From Vreelandella nanhaiensis (GTDB lineage Bacteria > Pseudomonadota > Gammaproteobacteria > Pseudomonadales > Halomonadaceae), in assembly GCF_003990185.1 (NCBI RefSeq), contig NZ_RZHF01000004.1:186001-250000 (forward strand): 64,000 bases of DNA, given 5' to 3'. Under the pieces are notes generated by a model. The model was given only the letters and a program-made list of their open reading frames with translations, had not been told where the DNA came from and made no database searches. The position numbers and the translations under genes are program-made. Shown here in pieces: positions 55,140-63,553 of this stretch. How positions within the stretch are numbered: the first letter of the stretch is position 1; each line of letters opens with the position of its first letter.

Positions 55140-55208
55140 ATTACTCCTTCTTTTCTACACATCTGCCCGCGCCGATGGCCACCGCACAAGTCAACTGCAG
55201 ATAACAGT

Positions 55209-56921
55209 TTATCGTTTCAAGAAGTTGCTCTTCACCAGATGGACCACTTCGTCCATGCGCCCACTCAATACCGCCTTGGCTGAGTACAGCGCGGTTGAGG
55301 CAACCTGTCCTGCTTCAACCTTCGGCGGCATTACAAGCTCCATGGGATTAACCGCGACATCCAGTAACGCGGGGCCAGGCTGAGCCAACCATTGGCTAAT
55401 GGCCGATTCCAGCTGATCCTCTCGTTCAACCCGCTGGCCCCATAGCCCCATGGCCGTGGCCACTTCGCCAAAGTCCGGATTTTGAAGCTCGGTGTAGGCG
55501 TCCAAAAGGCCCTCCACTTTCTGCTCCAGCTCGACGAAGCTGAGCGAGCAATTGTTATACACCACAATTTTTAGCGGGATACGTCGCTGTACCAGCGTCA
55601 ACAGATCGCCCATCAGCATGCTTAGCCCACCATCGCCGCACATCGCAATGACTTGACGCTCGGGGTACGCCAGTTGAATGCCTAGCGCCTGCGGGTAGGC
55701 ATTGGCCATGGTGCCATGCTGCAGGCTGGCCAGTGTTCGGCGCTGGCCGCTGGCCTGTATATGACGCAGCATCCATACGTTTACACTTCCCGTATCGGCG
55801 GTAAAAAGAGCGTTATCAGCCGCTAGCCGGTCGATTGCCAGGGTTAGTTCCTGAGGATGAATCAATGCAGCATCGCGGCTTTTATGCGCCGATTTTTGCA
55901 ATGATATGGCGTAATGTTTGCGGCACTTTTCCAACCAACGCGGGCTTTGATTATTTTTGACTACTTGGCAAAGCGCTTCACAGGTATCACGTACGCTGCC
56001 TACGATACCTACGTTGACCGGGTAGCGCTTGCCTATCTGGGCAGGGTCGCTATCTACCTGAATGATGGCAGCATCTTCTGGGTAAAACTGTTTAAAAGCG
56101 AAATTGCAGCCCAGCATCAACAATGTGTCGCATTCGGCAACGGCGTGGTAACCGCCTTCCAGGCCATAAACACCGGTCATGCCCACCTGATAAGGATTAT
56201 CGGGTTCGATAAAATCTTTGGCCCGGGATGTCCAGGCAATGGGCGCCTGGAGTTTTTCGGCAAGCGCTATTACCTGCTCACGCGCGTCACGGCAGCCTGA
56301 GCCGGCAAAAATGGTAATCTTGCCGCCTTTATTAAGTTGCGTAACGGCAGGTACAAACGCTTCTGCGCTTGGGCGCAGGGAGTACTCAAACCGATGTGTA
56401 CGGTAAGCAAGCTGGTTTTCCGGCGTTTGGCTCATTACATCGCCCGGCACAATCAATACGGCGACGCCGCCTTTGGCCAACGCCGTTTGCGCGGCAAGCG
56501 CTGTCATGCGGCGGGCCTGCTCAGGCGAGGCTACTGTTTCACAAAACACGCTGTACTGTTTGAAGATCTGTACCTGATCAACTTCCTGGGGGAAACTGCC
56601 CCCCGTTTCCGATAGCGGAACCTGTGTGGCGATTAGTACAACAGGAGCACCATTTCGGTGGGCATCAAACAATCCATTCACAAAGTGAAGGCTGCCAGGG
56701 CCGCAGGAACCCGCACAAAGCGCCAGCTCTTGGGTTAAATAGGCTTCGCCGCCTGCCGCAAACCCACCGACCTCTTCATGGCGTACGCCGACCCACTCAA
56801 TATCGCTTTGACGTAACGCGTCCGTAAAGTGATTAAGTGTATCTCCAACGACTCCATAACAGCGTTTGGCTCCCGCGTTTTGCAAGGTATCGACCATAAT
56901 TTCAGCAACATTAATGCTCAT
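55209..56921 (-). CDS. poxB: Pyruvate dehydrogenase (ubiquinone), PoxB type
   Basis: A 570-residue thiamine-diphosphate enzyme, close to E. coli PoxB in length. VRHEEVGGFAAGGEAYLT holds the catalytic Glu near residue 50. The FAD-binding middle domain follows, then the TPP motif GDGGLSMLMGDLLTL...VYNN. The C-terminus VLSGRMDEVVHLVKSNFLKR resembles the lipid-activated PoxB tail. It makes acetate and CO2 from pyruvate, passing electrons to ubiquinone at the membrane. GGAG supports the ATG at 56921. Confidence 0.9.
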   Translation of the reverse strand: MSINVAEIMVDTLQNAGAKRCYGVVGDTLNHFTDALRQSDIEWVGVRHEEVGGFAAGGEAYLTQELALCAGSCGPGSLHFVNGLFDAHRNGAPVVLIATQVPLSETGGSFPQEVDQVQIFKQYSVFCETVASPEQARRMTALAAQTALAKGGVAVLIVPGDVMSQTPENQLAYRTHRFEYSLRPSAEAFVPAVTQLNKGGKITIFAGSGCRDAREQVIALAEKLQAPIAWTSRAKDFIEPDNPYQVGMTGVYGLEGGYHAVAECDTLLMLGCNFAFKQFYPEDAAIIQVDSDPAQIGKRYPVNVGIVGSVRDTCEALCQVVKNNQSPRWLEKCRKHYAISLQKSAHKSRDAALIHPQELTLAIDRLAADNALFTADTGSVNVWMLRHIQASGQRRTLASLQHGTMANAYPQALGIQLAYPERQVIAMCGDGGLSMLMGDLLTLVQRRIPLKIVVYNNCSLSFVELEQKVEGLLDAYTELQNPDFGEVATAMGLWGQRVEREDQLESAISQWLAQPGPALLDVAVNPMELVMPPKVEAGQVASTALYSAKAVLSGRMDEVVHLVKSNFLKR

Positions 56922-57043
56922 CCGCGACTCCATTCGCAAGGGTAAAGAGGTGTTCTTGACTGAAGCTTAGCGGGTGATGTGTATTTCTGCCGTTATCGCG
57001 TTTGATTCCTGCTGCTCTGTCAGTCAGCCACCGAATTCCACCC

Positions 57044-57074
57044 TTGCTGCAAAGCAGCAAAAACCCGCTATACT
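57044..57074 (+). promoter_or_regulatory. Promoter and inverted repeat before the first small ORF
   Basis: TATACT at 57069-57074 is a good -10 element. TTGCTG at 57044-57049 could serve as -35 (19-bp spacing). The -35 region is also an inverted repeat, TTGCTGC-AAA-GCAGCAA, which may be an operator. Transcription would start about 25 nt before the Shine-Dalgarno. Confidence 0.55.
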
Positions 57075-57105
57075 CAATTGTGTGTCCTAACAGGAGGACT
57101 CCACT

Positions 57106-57219
57106 ATGACGCTAACCCTACTTCCCTTTAACGATGATAATGACGTTCTTCAATTCTGGTTCCTTCAAGCGCAGCTACAGCGTGCGGCCATGAATGCATT
57201 GGCAGGCTATTTAGGCTAA
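57106..57219 (+). CDS. Small protein of 37 residues, paralogue of the ORF at 57501
   Basis: A 37-codon ORF with a full CAGGAGGA Shine-Dalgarno 7 nt before ATG, a promoter upstream and an intrinsic terminator 42 nt after the stop. The protein has an acidic N-terminal part (FNDDND) and a C-terminal helix QAQLQRAAMNALAGYLG. Aligned without gaps to the 40-residue ORF at 57501 it shares 12 of 24 positions: D13, W18, A22, Q23, Q25, R26, A27, A28, A31, L32, A33 and Y35. I do not recognise the family; the function is unknown. Confidence 0.72.
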   Translation: MTLTLLPFNDDNDVLQFWFLQAQLQRAAMNALAGYLG

Positions 57220-57260
57220 CCATCTATTTTTCTTCGCGGTTTAGAAAATATACTTATCGA

Positions 57261-57285
57261 AGCCGGAAGAAATTCTGGCTTTTTT
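57261..57285 (+). terminator. Intrinsic terminator after the first small ORF
   Basis: AGCCGGAA and TTCTGGCT form an 8-bp stem (one G-T pair) with a GAAA loop, followed by a run of T. It ends the transcript of the 37-residue protein. Confidence 0.85.
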
Positions 57286-57337
57286 ATTTATTACGAAATT
57301 CTTTTCCATTCAATTAGATAGGAGGCTAACTACCACC

Positions 57338-57357
57338 TTGTAAGTAAATGCTTACAA
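57338..57357. repeat. Inverted repeats in the gap between the two small ORFs
   Basis: TTGTAAG-N6-CTTACAA is a perfect 7-bp inverted repeat. A second imperfect one, CTTTTTTACT with AGTAAAAAAAG, lies at 57379-57408. Both fall in the 281-bp gap upstream of the second small ORF and may be regulatory or part of its leader. A GGAGG at 57321 has no ORF at correct spacing. Confidence 0.5.
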
Positions 57358-57500
57358 GACATAGCAATATACCTACATCTTTTTTACTAGATGGAGGAGT
57401 AAAAAAAGCCTACTATCCCGCACCACAGCATATGCTGCACCGCACTAAACACTCACCATAATAAGAATATTTGATAAATTACTGAAAAGGAGTGCATGCC

Positions 57501-57623
57501 ATGCAACACTCAACGACGCAATATCCGGCCACTAGTGAAGATATTATGAAAGTATGGGCTCAATGTGCTCAGGAGCAGCGCGCAGCATTCGATGCGCTGG
57601 CTGCCTATATGCGCCAGCTGTAA
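57501..57623 (+). CDS. Small protein of 40 residues, paralogue of the ORF at 57106
   Basis: A 40-codon ORF with AAAGGAGTG 8 nt upstream of ATG. The C-terminal half, MKVWAQCAQEQRAAFDALAA followed by YMRQL, matches the first small ORF at the W, AQ, QRAA, ALA and Y positions. It would form one amphipathic helix. A perfect intrinsic terminator follows 24 nt after the stop. No known family is recognised. The conserved core in two adjacent, separately terminated genes argues for real proteins. Confidence 0.72.
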   Translation: MQHSTTQYPATSEDIMKVWAQCAQEQRAAFDALAAYMRQL

Positions 57624-57647
57624 AAGCTTTGCGATAACAGTTGAACC

Positions 57648-57675
57648 AACGCCTCAGTATGAGGCGTTATTTTTT
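57648..57675. terminator. Intrinsic terminator after the second small ORF, shared with speG
   Basis: AACGCCTCA and TGAGGCGTT form a 9-bp perfect stem with a GTA loop followed by ATTTTTT on the plus strand. It lies 14 bp from the end of the convergent speG gene and could serve both directions. Confidence 0.9.
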
Positions 57676-57689
57676 ACAATCAGGTAAGT

Positions 57690-58223
57690 CTAGACCTCGT
57701 TACGCTCCAGCGCTTCCAGATAAGTTTCTTGCAGGATATACATGCGTTTTACATCCCGGTATTTGCCGTTGATAAAGAACTCCTGAACCAGATGCCCCTC
57801 TTCAATAAATCCGCTCTCTTCATAGAGATGGATTGCCTTGACGTTTTCCACTGCAACGATCAAAAACACCTTGTGAATATTCAAGATGGTAAAAGAATAA
57901 TGCAGAGCCTGGCGGATCAGCGAACGAGCAAAGCCTTTTCCCTGGTGGTCTGGTGCAACAATAATCTGAAATTCGGCGCTCCGGTGGATGTAGTCGATTT
58001 CGATCAGCTCCACCAACCCAATGGCAATCCCTGCACTATCTTCTGCAATAAAACGTCTTTCGGCATTGTCATGAATATGCTTGTTATATAGCTCTTCGAG
58101 TTCATCAAATGACTCGTATGGCTCTTCAAACCAATATGACATGATGCTTTGATTATTATTTAATTCATGCACAAAACGTAGATCACTACGCTCAAGCGCA
58201 CGTAAAAAAAGTAGATGGTTCAT
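57690..58223 (-). CDS. speG: Spermidine N1-acetyltransferase
   Basis: A 177-residue GNAT enzyme closely matching E. coli Spe[54 protein letters not shown] and [14 protein letters not shown]. It acetylates spermidine and spermine to limit polyamine toxicity. The ATG at 58223 gives the SpeG N-terminus; an ATG at 58238 would add five residues. It is a single gene. Confidence 0.93.
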   Translation of the reverse strand: MNHLLFLRALERSDLRFVHELNNNQSIMSYWFEEPYESFDELEELYNKHIHDNAERRFIAEDSAGIAIGLVELIEIDYIHRSAEFQIIVAPDHQGKGFARSLIRQALHYSFTILNIHKVFLIVAVENVKAIHLYEESGFIEEGHLVQEFFINGKYRDVKRMYILQETYLEALERNEV

Positions 58224-58379
58224 GGGTACTGCTCTCATCGTGTAGTGAGCTTATACGTGACGTGGTACTTAAAAATAGTTTTGTGAGTCGGGGGGCTCCC
58301 TGCCCTCAATCAAGGCGCACATCAGTTTGGTCACGGGCATCGTGAAACCCAAAATAAGGCAATCCGCCACTTGTTTTGC

Positions 58380-58659
58380 CTAGGTTCCCGCCCAGCTAAA
58401 TGTAGGATTAATTATCAGCGAGAGCCAGAGCGCCTTTATCTTGTCAGCTAGTCCTTGGGTCTTTTCCAGCATTCGATCATTACGGCACTCAAGCACCACC
58501 ACGTTGTGGCTATGCTGTCTTAACTCATGGGGAGCCAATGGCGACTATTCCGCCATCTATTAGCGTCTATATCACATTGATGCTCAGGGCCAAGCTGTGG
58601 GAAAGTAGCCAATAGACCATTTTTGCCGTCCCAAACGGATAGCCGCTTTTAAGATCCAT
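58380..58659 (-). pseudogene. Decayed N-terminal remnant of an FAD-dependent (DAO-type) oxidoreductase gene
   Basis: From an ATG at 58659 with a GGGAG ribosome-binding site the minus strand reads DLKSGYPF. A one-base deletion after TTT then shifts the frame, and the next frame continues KNGLLATFPQLGPEHQCD. After a further shift comes HELRQHSHNVVVLECRN. Together these match the start of FAD-dependent oxidoreductases with an SGYPFW-KNG N-terminus and a Rossmann motif, but the GxGxxG loop is destroyed and the rest of the gene is missing. The last frame stays open for about 30 unrelated codons to a TAG at 58380. The 58224-58743 gap holds nothing else convincing. Confidence 0.72.
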
Positions 58660-58743
58660 TCTACTCCCTTTACAAAGTGGGTATCGATAGCTTTACCAAT
58701 AGTTGCTTATCGTAAAAATCACTTATTTATAAAGGAAGATTTT

Positions 58744-59760
58744 ATGATTGATTTACGCAGTGATACGGTCACTCGCCCAAGCGCCGCTATGTTAGAAGCC
58801 ATGATGAATGCGCCCCTTGGTGACGATGTCTGGGGTGATGACCCGACGGTAAATGCGTTTCAGGAGCACCTTGCCACCTTGACAGGCAAGCAGGCGGCGC
58901 TGCTGTTTCCAAGCGGTACTCAGAGTAATCTGGTAGGCCTGATGGCCCATTGCGAGCGCGGTGACGAGTATATCGTCGGGCAGTCAGCCCATACCTATCG
59001 CTATGAAGGGGGCGGCGCTGCGGTGCTTGGCAGCATTCAGCCGCAACCCATTGAAAATGCCAGCGACGGTAGCCTGCCGCTGGAAAAAATCGACGCTGCC
59101 ATTAAGCAAGATGATTTTCACTTTGCCCGTACACGCCTTTTGGCCTTAGAAAATACCATCGGCGGTAAAGTGCTGCCGGAAGCCTACGTTCATCAAGCCA
59201 CCGAGCTTGCCCGTTCCCGGGGCCTGGCAACGCATCTGGACGGCGCGCGGCTTTTCAATGCAGCCGTTGCAAGCCAGGTACCGATTGAACAGCTGTGCCG
59301 CCCCTTTGACAGCGTATCGCTGTGCTTTTCAAAAGGCATGGGTACACCGATCGGCTCTGCTCTGGTAGGTTCGCGCACGCTTATTGAGCGTGCCCGCCGC
59401 TGGCGAAAAGTGGTAGGTGGGGGAATGCGTCAGGCAGGGATCATAGCCGCCGCCTGCCAGTATGCGCTTGACCACAACGTGCAGGACCTGGCCGACGACC
59501 ACCGCCGCGCGGCACGTCTGGCCGAAGGGCTGGCCGCCCTTCCCGGTGTCGAGGTGACATCTCAAGCGACCAACATGCTGTTTGTGCGCATTTCTGAAGA
59601 GCACGTGCGGCCCCTTTCCACATGGCTTAAACAGCACGATATTTTAATCGAGCTTTTATATGCCACGCGCCTTGTCGTGCACCGCAATATTAATGATGAA
59701 GATATCGAAAAAGTACTTGATGTGATGACAGCCTATTTCAAGCAGCAAACCGCTGTCTGA
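58744..59760 (+). CDS. ltaE: Low-specificity L-threonine aldolase
   Basis: A 338-residue fold-type I PLP enzyme. It begins MIDLRSDTVTRPSAAMLEAM and has GDDVWGDDPTVNAFQ, the LALENTIGGKVLP segment, HLDGARLFNAAV and the PLP lysine in LCFSKGMGTPIGSALVG. It cleaves L-threonine or allo-threonine to glycine and acetaldehyde. AAAGGAAG precedes the ATG. It is monocistronic and convergent with fhuB, with only 24 bp between them. Confidence 0.93.
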   Translation: MIDLRSDTVTRPSAAMLEAMMNAPLGDDVWGDDPTVNAFQEHLATLTGKQAALLFPSGTQSNLVGLMAHCERGDEYIVGQSAHTYRYEGGGAAVLGSIQPQPIENASDGSLPLEKIDAAIKQDDFHFARTRLLALENTIGGKVLPEAYVHQATELARSRGLATHLDGARLFNAAVASQVPIEQLCRPFDSVSLCFSKGMGTPIGSALVGSRTLIERARRWRKVVGGGMRQAGIIAAACQYALDHNVQDLADDHRRAARLAEGLAALPGVEVTSQATNMLFVRISEEHVRPLSTWLKQHDILIELLYATRLVVHRNINDEDIEKVLDVMTAYFKQQTAV

Positions 59761-59784
59761 GCGTAACATTTGAGCATTGAAGAC

Positions 59785-61785
59785 TTAGAGCCGCCGCAGG
59801 CCCCACATGAAGTAAGCCCCGCCAATGAGCGAGGCAACGAGGCCTGCCGGTATCTCATAAGGGAACATGACCTGGCGGCCAACCCAGTCAGCCAGCACCA
59901 TTAGCAGCATGCCGATGAGAGCAGCGCCAACAAGGTGTTGTCGAGCGCGCGAAAACCCCACCAGGCGTGCCATATGAGGGGCCAGCAGGCCGATAAATGA
60001 AAGCGGCCCGACCACCAGCGTGGCGCATGCCGTTAATAGCGCAACCAGTAATAGTAGCCCTAATCGTGCCCGGTTCGAGGTGACACCAAGCGCCTGAGCC
60101 ATCGGCGCGCCCAAAGGGAGGATATCCAGCCAACGGCTAAACGGAAGCGCTACCAGTGCAAGCCCGGCAGCCAGACTGCCTACCACCACAGCACTGGTAA
60201 CATCAACGTAATAGGTAGACCCTGCCAGCCACGCAAGCACCTGCTGACCACGCGGATCACCGCCCGCCAGCAGCACGCTGCGCACAGCGTCAAACAGGGC
60301 ACTGATCGCCACGCCACTGAGTAGTAGCCGTTCGGGCACAAAGCCGCTACGGCGGTTCAAGCCAATCAGTACCAGTAACGAGGCCAACGCGCCTAATGTC
60401 CCGATACCGATCAGTGCCAGGTTACTTGGGCCGGGTAGTAAATAAATACCCAGTATCAGCGCGATGGCGCAGCCGCCGCTGATACCCAACACCTCGGGGC
60501 TTGCCATGGGGTTGGCGGACAGGCGCTGCAACACCGTACCGGCGACGGCCAGCATCAGGCCACTGGCAGCGGCCGCCATGACGCGGGGTAGGCGCCACTC
60601 CATAACGTTCCAGTTGAACGGGCTTATCCATCCCCAGCCATTGGCACCCTGGCCTGACAGCAGCCCCAGGCACGCGGCAACCAGTAACGCTACCAGCAGC
60701 CCAGTCGCCAAGCGATACGGCGATGGATGGCGGCTAACCAGCATGCTGAGAGGCTGAGGCGGCCGGTCACCCTGAAGCTTCAACCGAGGAATTAGCCATA
60801 ACAGCAGCGGTGCACCCAGCGCACCGGTAATCGCTCCGGTGGGAATCAGCGTTGTCAGCAAGCCGGAAAAGCGTTGTAGCAAAAGATCGGTAGTTGCCAG
60901 CAGCACCGCACCCAAGAGCGTAGACCAGAGTAGTCGGCTACCTAATCGGCGGACTCCGGCCATACGCACAATATTAGGCGCTGCAAGACCTATAAAGCCG
61001 ATAATGCCGACAACGCTAACCACACTACCGGTAATAAACACCGCAAGCCCAAGGCCTGCAAAGCGCAGGTATTTAAGCGAAATACCCAGGCTTTTGGCGC
61101 TGGCATCATCAAGTTCCAGCACGGCCAGAGGACGTAACAGCAGCCATGCGGCCACAACACTGATGGCCAGGTGGGGCCATAAAGTAGCAACACCATCCCA
61201 ACCATTCTGAGCAAGCGACCCCGCTCCCCAGATCAATAGCCCCGCCAGAGTTTCATGGTTGAACAGCAAAAGCGCGGTTGAAAGCGCGCCCAGGTACAGG
61301 TTGACCACTAGCCCTGCCAACACCACCACAACGGGCGCAAGCCCGCGGCGCCAGGTAAGTGCAAACACTAGGCCAACGGCCAAACTGCCACCTGCTAACG
61401 CCACCCATTCACGCCCGATAACCAGCATCCCCGGTGCCATCAACGTGGCGGCCATCAACGCCAGATTGGCGCCCGACGCCACACCCAATGTAGTTGGCGA
61501 TGCCAGTGGATTACGCAACACCTGCTGCATTAGTACCCCGGCGAGCGCTAAACCGCCGCCGGCCAGGAGCGCCACGTAAAGCCGCGGCCACCAAGCATAG
61601 TAAAGTAATACCTCATCGGTGTTTTCAAACGAAGGCGCCAGCAATGCGTGAAACCCGGAAACAATGCCGCCCTGAGCGTGAAGGCTAACCCCGAAGAGCA
61701 CTAGCAGCGGCAGGCTAGATAGCAAGAAAACGCTGGCAGGCGACATACCGCGCGCTTTCTGTTTAAGAGCGACTGCATTTAGCAT
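59785..61785 (-). CDS. fhuB: Fe(3+)-hydroxamate ABC transporter permease, fused two-domain FhuB
   Basis: A 666-residue permease made of two homologous FecCD-type halves (about residues 20-335 and 350-665), as in E. coli FhuB. The conserved segments [15 protein letters not shown] (first half) and [18 protein letters not shown] (second half) contact the ATPase. [15 protein letters not shown] and [15 protein letters not shown] are the paired N-half motifs. It moves ferric hydroxamate siderophores across the inner membrane. It is divergent from fhuC, with a Fur-like box 120 bp upstream. Confidence 0.93.
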   Translation of the reverse strand: MLNAVALKQKARGMSPASVFLLSSLPLLVLFGVSLHAQGGIVSGFHALLAPSFENTDEVLLYYAWWPRLYVALLAGGGLALAGVLMQQVLRNPLASPTTLGVASGANLALMAATLMAPGMLVIGREWVALAGGSLAVGLVFALTWRRGLAPVVVVLAGLVVNLYLGALSTALLLFNHETLAGLLIWGAGSLAQNGWDGVATLWPHLAISVVAAWLLLRPLAVLELDDASAKSLGISLKYLRFAGLGLAVFITGSVVSVVGIIGFIGLAAPNIVRMAGVRRLGSRLLWSTLLGAVLLATTDLLLQRFSGLLTTLIPTGAITGALGAPLLLWLIPRLKLQGDRPPQPLSMLVSRHPSPYRLATGLLVALLVAACLGLLSGQGANGWGWISPFNWNVMEWRLPRVMAAAASGLMLAVAGTVLQRLSANPMASPEVLGISGGCAIALILGIYLLPGPSNLALIGIGTLGALASLLVLIGLNRRSGFVPERLLLSGVAISALFDAVRSVLLAGGDPRGQQVLAWLAGSTYYVDVTSAVVVGSLAAGLALVALPFSRWLDILPLGAPMAQALGVTSNRARLGLLLLVALLTACATLVVGPLSFIGLLAPHMARLVGFSRARQHLVGAALIGMLLMVLADWVGRQVMFPYEIPAGLVASLIGGAYFMWGLRRL

Positions 61786-61905
61786 GGCGAGTTATCCCGG
61801 CTAAACACCCAACCCTGGGTGATGGGCAATGCAACAGGCAGCACGGTCATTTCAGAGCCTTGGCTTTATTAGGACAGATACAGATAAATATAACGCAGTG
61901 ATTTT

Positions 61906-61930
61906 AAATGATAACGATTAGCACTACAAT
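61906..61930. promoter_or_regulatory. Fur-box-like site with -10 element, first copy
   Basis: AAATGATAACGATTA resembles the GATAAT-n-ATTATC Fur motif. It is followed by TACAAT at 61925-61930, a possible -10 reading rightwards. About 40 bp here are nearly the same as the fhuC promoter copy at 62550. It may repress fhuB on the minus strand, a rightward transcript, or both. Confidence 0.6.
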
Positions 61931-62239
61931 TGACGCTCTTATTATCGGAATGCCTCTTCATGGGCCCCAAAATCAAGTTACCCACTATTAATATCTCTTT
62001 ACGCCTGATTTGAGGCCAAAACCACCATACAACTGCGCCGCTATCGGATGAGCCAAGGCTGTAATAACTTTTCTCTGTTTTAACTTCCCCTGCTTTCTGC
62101 CGAGTCCTCGGCCATCCTGACGAATAGCATTCAGCCGCACTTTGCACTAGTTGGCGGCGGTTATTTTACTGCTTCAGTTCAGCGTTTTATTGGCGTGGTG
62201 TGAGTATGGCGAAACCACGTTTACCCTAATAATTCCAGG

Positions 62240-62275
62240 CAGCGGCCCTCACGGCTCGCTGGGCGTTTTGCTTTT
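62240..62275 (+). terminator. Terminator-like hairpin in the fhuB-fhuC gap
   Basis: CAGCGGCC and GGC-T-CGCTG form an 8-bp stem with one bulge, followed by GGCGTTTTGCTTTT. No annotated gene precedes it. Together with the promoter-like copy at 61906 it would bound a transcript of about 300 nt. No supported ORF was found between 61931 and 62240. Confidence 0.5.
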
Positions 62276-62276
62276 A

Positions 62277-62415
62277 GGTTCTGTCTGAAAAGTCGACGAG
62301 CGAAGGTAAGACAAGGCAAAATCGGCGAAGAAACGGAGTTTACATGTGGTAAATGAGTATTCTGACCGATTTTTAACGCCGTATTGCCAAGTGTAAGCAC
62401 TTTTCAGACAGTACC
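62277..62415. mobile_element. 139-bp MITE-like element with 17-bp terminal inverted repeats
   Basis: The left end GGTTCTGTCTGAAAAGT and the right end ACTTTTCAGACAGTACC are inverted repeats with one mismatch. The element is flanked by TA on both sides (62275-62276 and 62416-62417), which fits a two-base TA target duplication as made by IS630/Tc1-mariner transposases. It has no coding capacity. It lies between the two Fur-box copies upstream of fhuC. Confidence 0.8.
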
Positions 62416-62549
62416 TAGCGCTTACCTTACTGCGCGCAGACTAAGCTTGGCTCAATCGCCAGCATCGTCCTTTACCCGCGTTGGGCTAAACGGCGCGTTA
62501 GTGTGGGGCTCATCCAACTATTAAGCGCAAGCGCATTTGCACCGCTATT

Positions 62550-62574
62550 AAATGATAACCATTAACGATACAAT
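62550..62574 (+). promoter_or_regulatory. Fur-box-like promoter of fhuC, second copy
   Basis: AAATGATAACCATTA followed by TACAAT at 62569-62574 is the near-identical partner of the site at 61906. It lies 40-65 bp upstream of the fhuC start. Fur with iron would cover the -10/-35 region and repress the uptake genes. Confidence 0.7.
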
Positions 62575-62615
62575 CCACGCTTTATTCACCATCTTCTGAC
62601 GGCCAGGAGTCCTTC

Positions 62616-63383
62616 ATGTTCGAGGTCAAAGGCGCTACCTTTGCGATCAATGGCAAGCCCCTTTTACAGCCCATTGAGCATACCTTTCAGCAAGGTAAGG
62701 TCTACGGCCTGATTGGCCATAACGGTTCGGGCAAATCGACCCTGATTAAGCTGCTTGCCCAGCAGCAGCCGATTAGCCAGGGTGATATCCATTTTGATCA
62801 GCGCCCGCTAAACGCTTGGGGCAGCCGGGAGTTTGCGCGTCAAGTGGCCTACCTTCCCCAGCACCTGCCCAGCGCTGAAAACCTGACGGGGCGCGAACTG
62901 GTCGCTTTCGGCCGTTATCCATGGCATGGCCTATTGGGCCGCCATAACCAGAAAGATACAGACGCGATCGAACGTGCGATTGCCCTCACCCATACCGAAG
63001 CCTTTGCTGACCGCCTGGTCGATACCCTTTCCGGCGGTGAACGCCAGCGCGTCTGGCTCGCTATGCTATTGGCACAAGGCAGCCGTTTTCTACTGCTCGA
63101 TGAGCCGCTGGCCGCATTGGATATCGCTCACCAGATGGAAGTCCTCGCCCTGATTCGCAAACTCTGCGACGAGCTTGACCTGGGCGTCATTATCGTACTG
63201 CACGATATCAACATGGCCTCACGCTATTGCGATGAACTGATGGCCTTGCACAGCGGCCGCTTACTCGCCCATGGCCCCCCGAGGGACATGATGTGTAACA
63301 GCACCTTGGAAGCTATTTATGGGCTACCCATGCAGGTCATGAAGCATCCTAAAGGCGATCACCACATTGCAGTGGCTCAATAG
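62616..63383 (+). CDS. fhuC: Fe(3+)-hydroxamate ABC transporter ATP-binding protein
   Basis: A 255-residue ATPase of the FecE/FhuC group. Walker A GHNGSGKSTLIKLL is near residue 35, the signature LSGGERQRVWLAMLLAQ near 140, Walker B LLLDEPLAALD near 160 and the switch His in VLHDINMASRYCD. AAFGRYPWHGLLG-like VAFGRYPWHGLLG is typical of iron-siderophore ATPases. AGGAG 7 nt upstream sets the start. It would power FhuB, encoded divergently. Confidence 0.92.
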   Translation: MFEVKGATFAINGKPLLQPIEHTFQQGKVYGLIGHNGSGKSTLIKLLAQQQPISQGDIHFDQRPLNAWGSREFARQVAYLPQHLPSAENLTGRELVAFGRYPWHGLLGRHNQKDTDAIERAIALTHTEAFADRLVDTLSGGERQRVWLAMLLAQGSRFLLLDEPLAALDIAHQMEVLALIRKLCDELDLGVIIVLHDINMASRYCDELMALHSGRLLAHGPPRDMMCNSTLEAIYGLPMQVMKHPKGDHHIAVAQ

Positions 63384-63428
63384 CGCACCTTTTTTGTAAA
63401 ACGCATTGATTCGCAACTAACACTTCAA

Positions 63429-63448
63429 CTGATAAGCATTATCGATTA
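63429..63448 (+). promoter_or_regulatory. Fur-box-like site upstream of fhuF
   Basis: CTGATAAGCATTATCGATTA contains the near-symmetric GATAAGCATTATC. It lies about 105 bp upstream of the fhuF start, so fhuF probably has its own iron-regulated promoter in addition to readthrough from fhuC. Confidence 0.65.
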
Positions 63449-63553
63449 AGCTAAACCTCTCACTTTCAGCCTGCGCCAACGCAACGTATTCCTCATTTGC
63501 CTTTGCGCGGGTGTGCTTGAGCTTTCAAAGAGCTCATGTTCGGGAGTTTCGTT

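Noticed and set aside
57348..57461. A 37-codon ORF between the two small paralogous genes
   Set aside because: The nearest GGAGG is 22 nt away, the composition is not protein-like and it has no similarity to the two flanking small proteins.
61931..62239. Possible small gene or decayed ORF between the Fur-box copy and the terminator-like hairpin
   Set aside because: All frames checked are short and no family match was recognised; it is reported only as a possible non-coding transcript.
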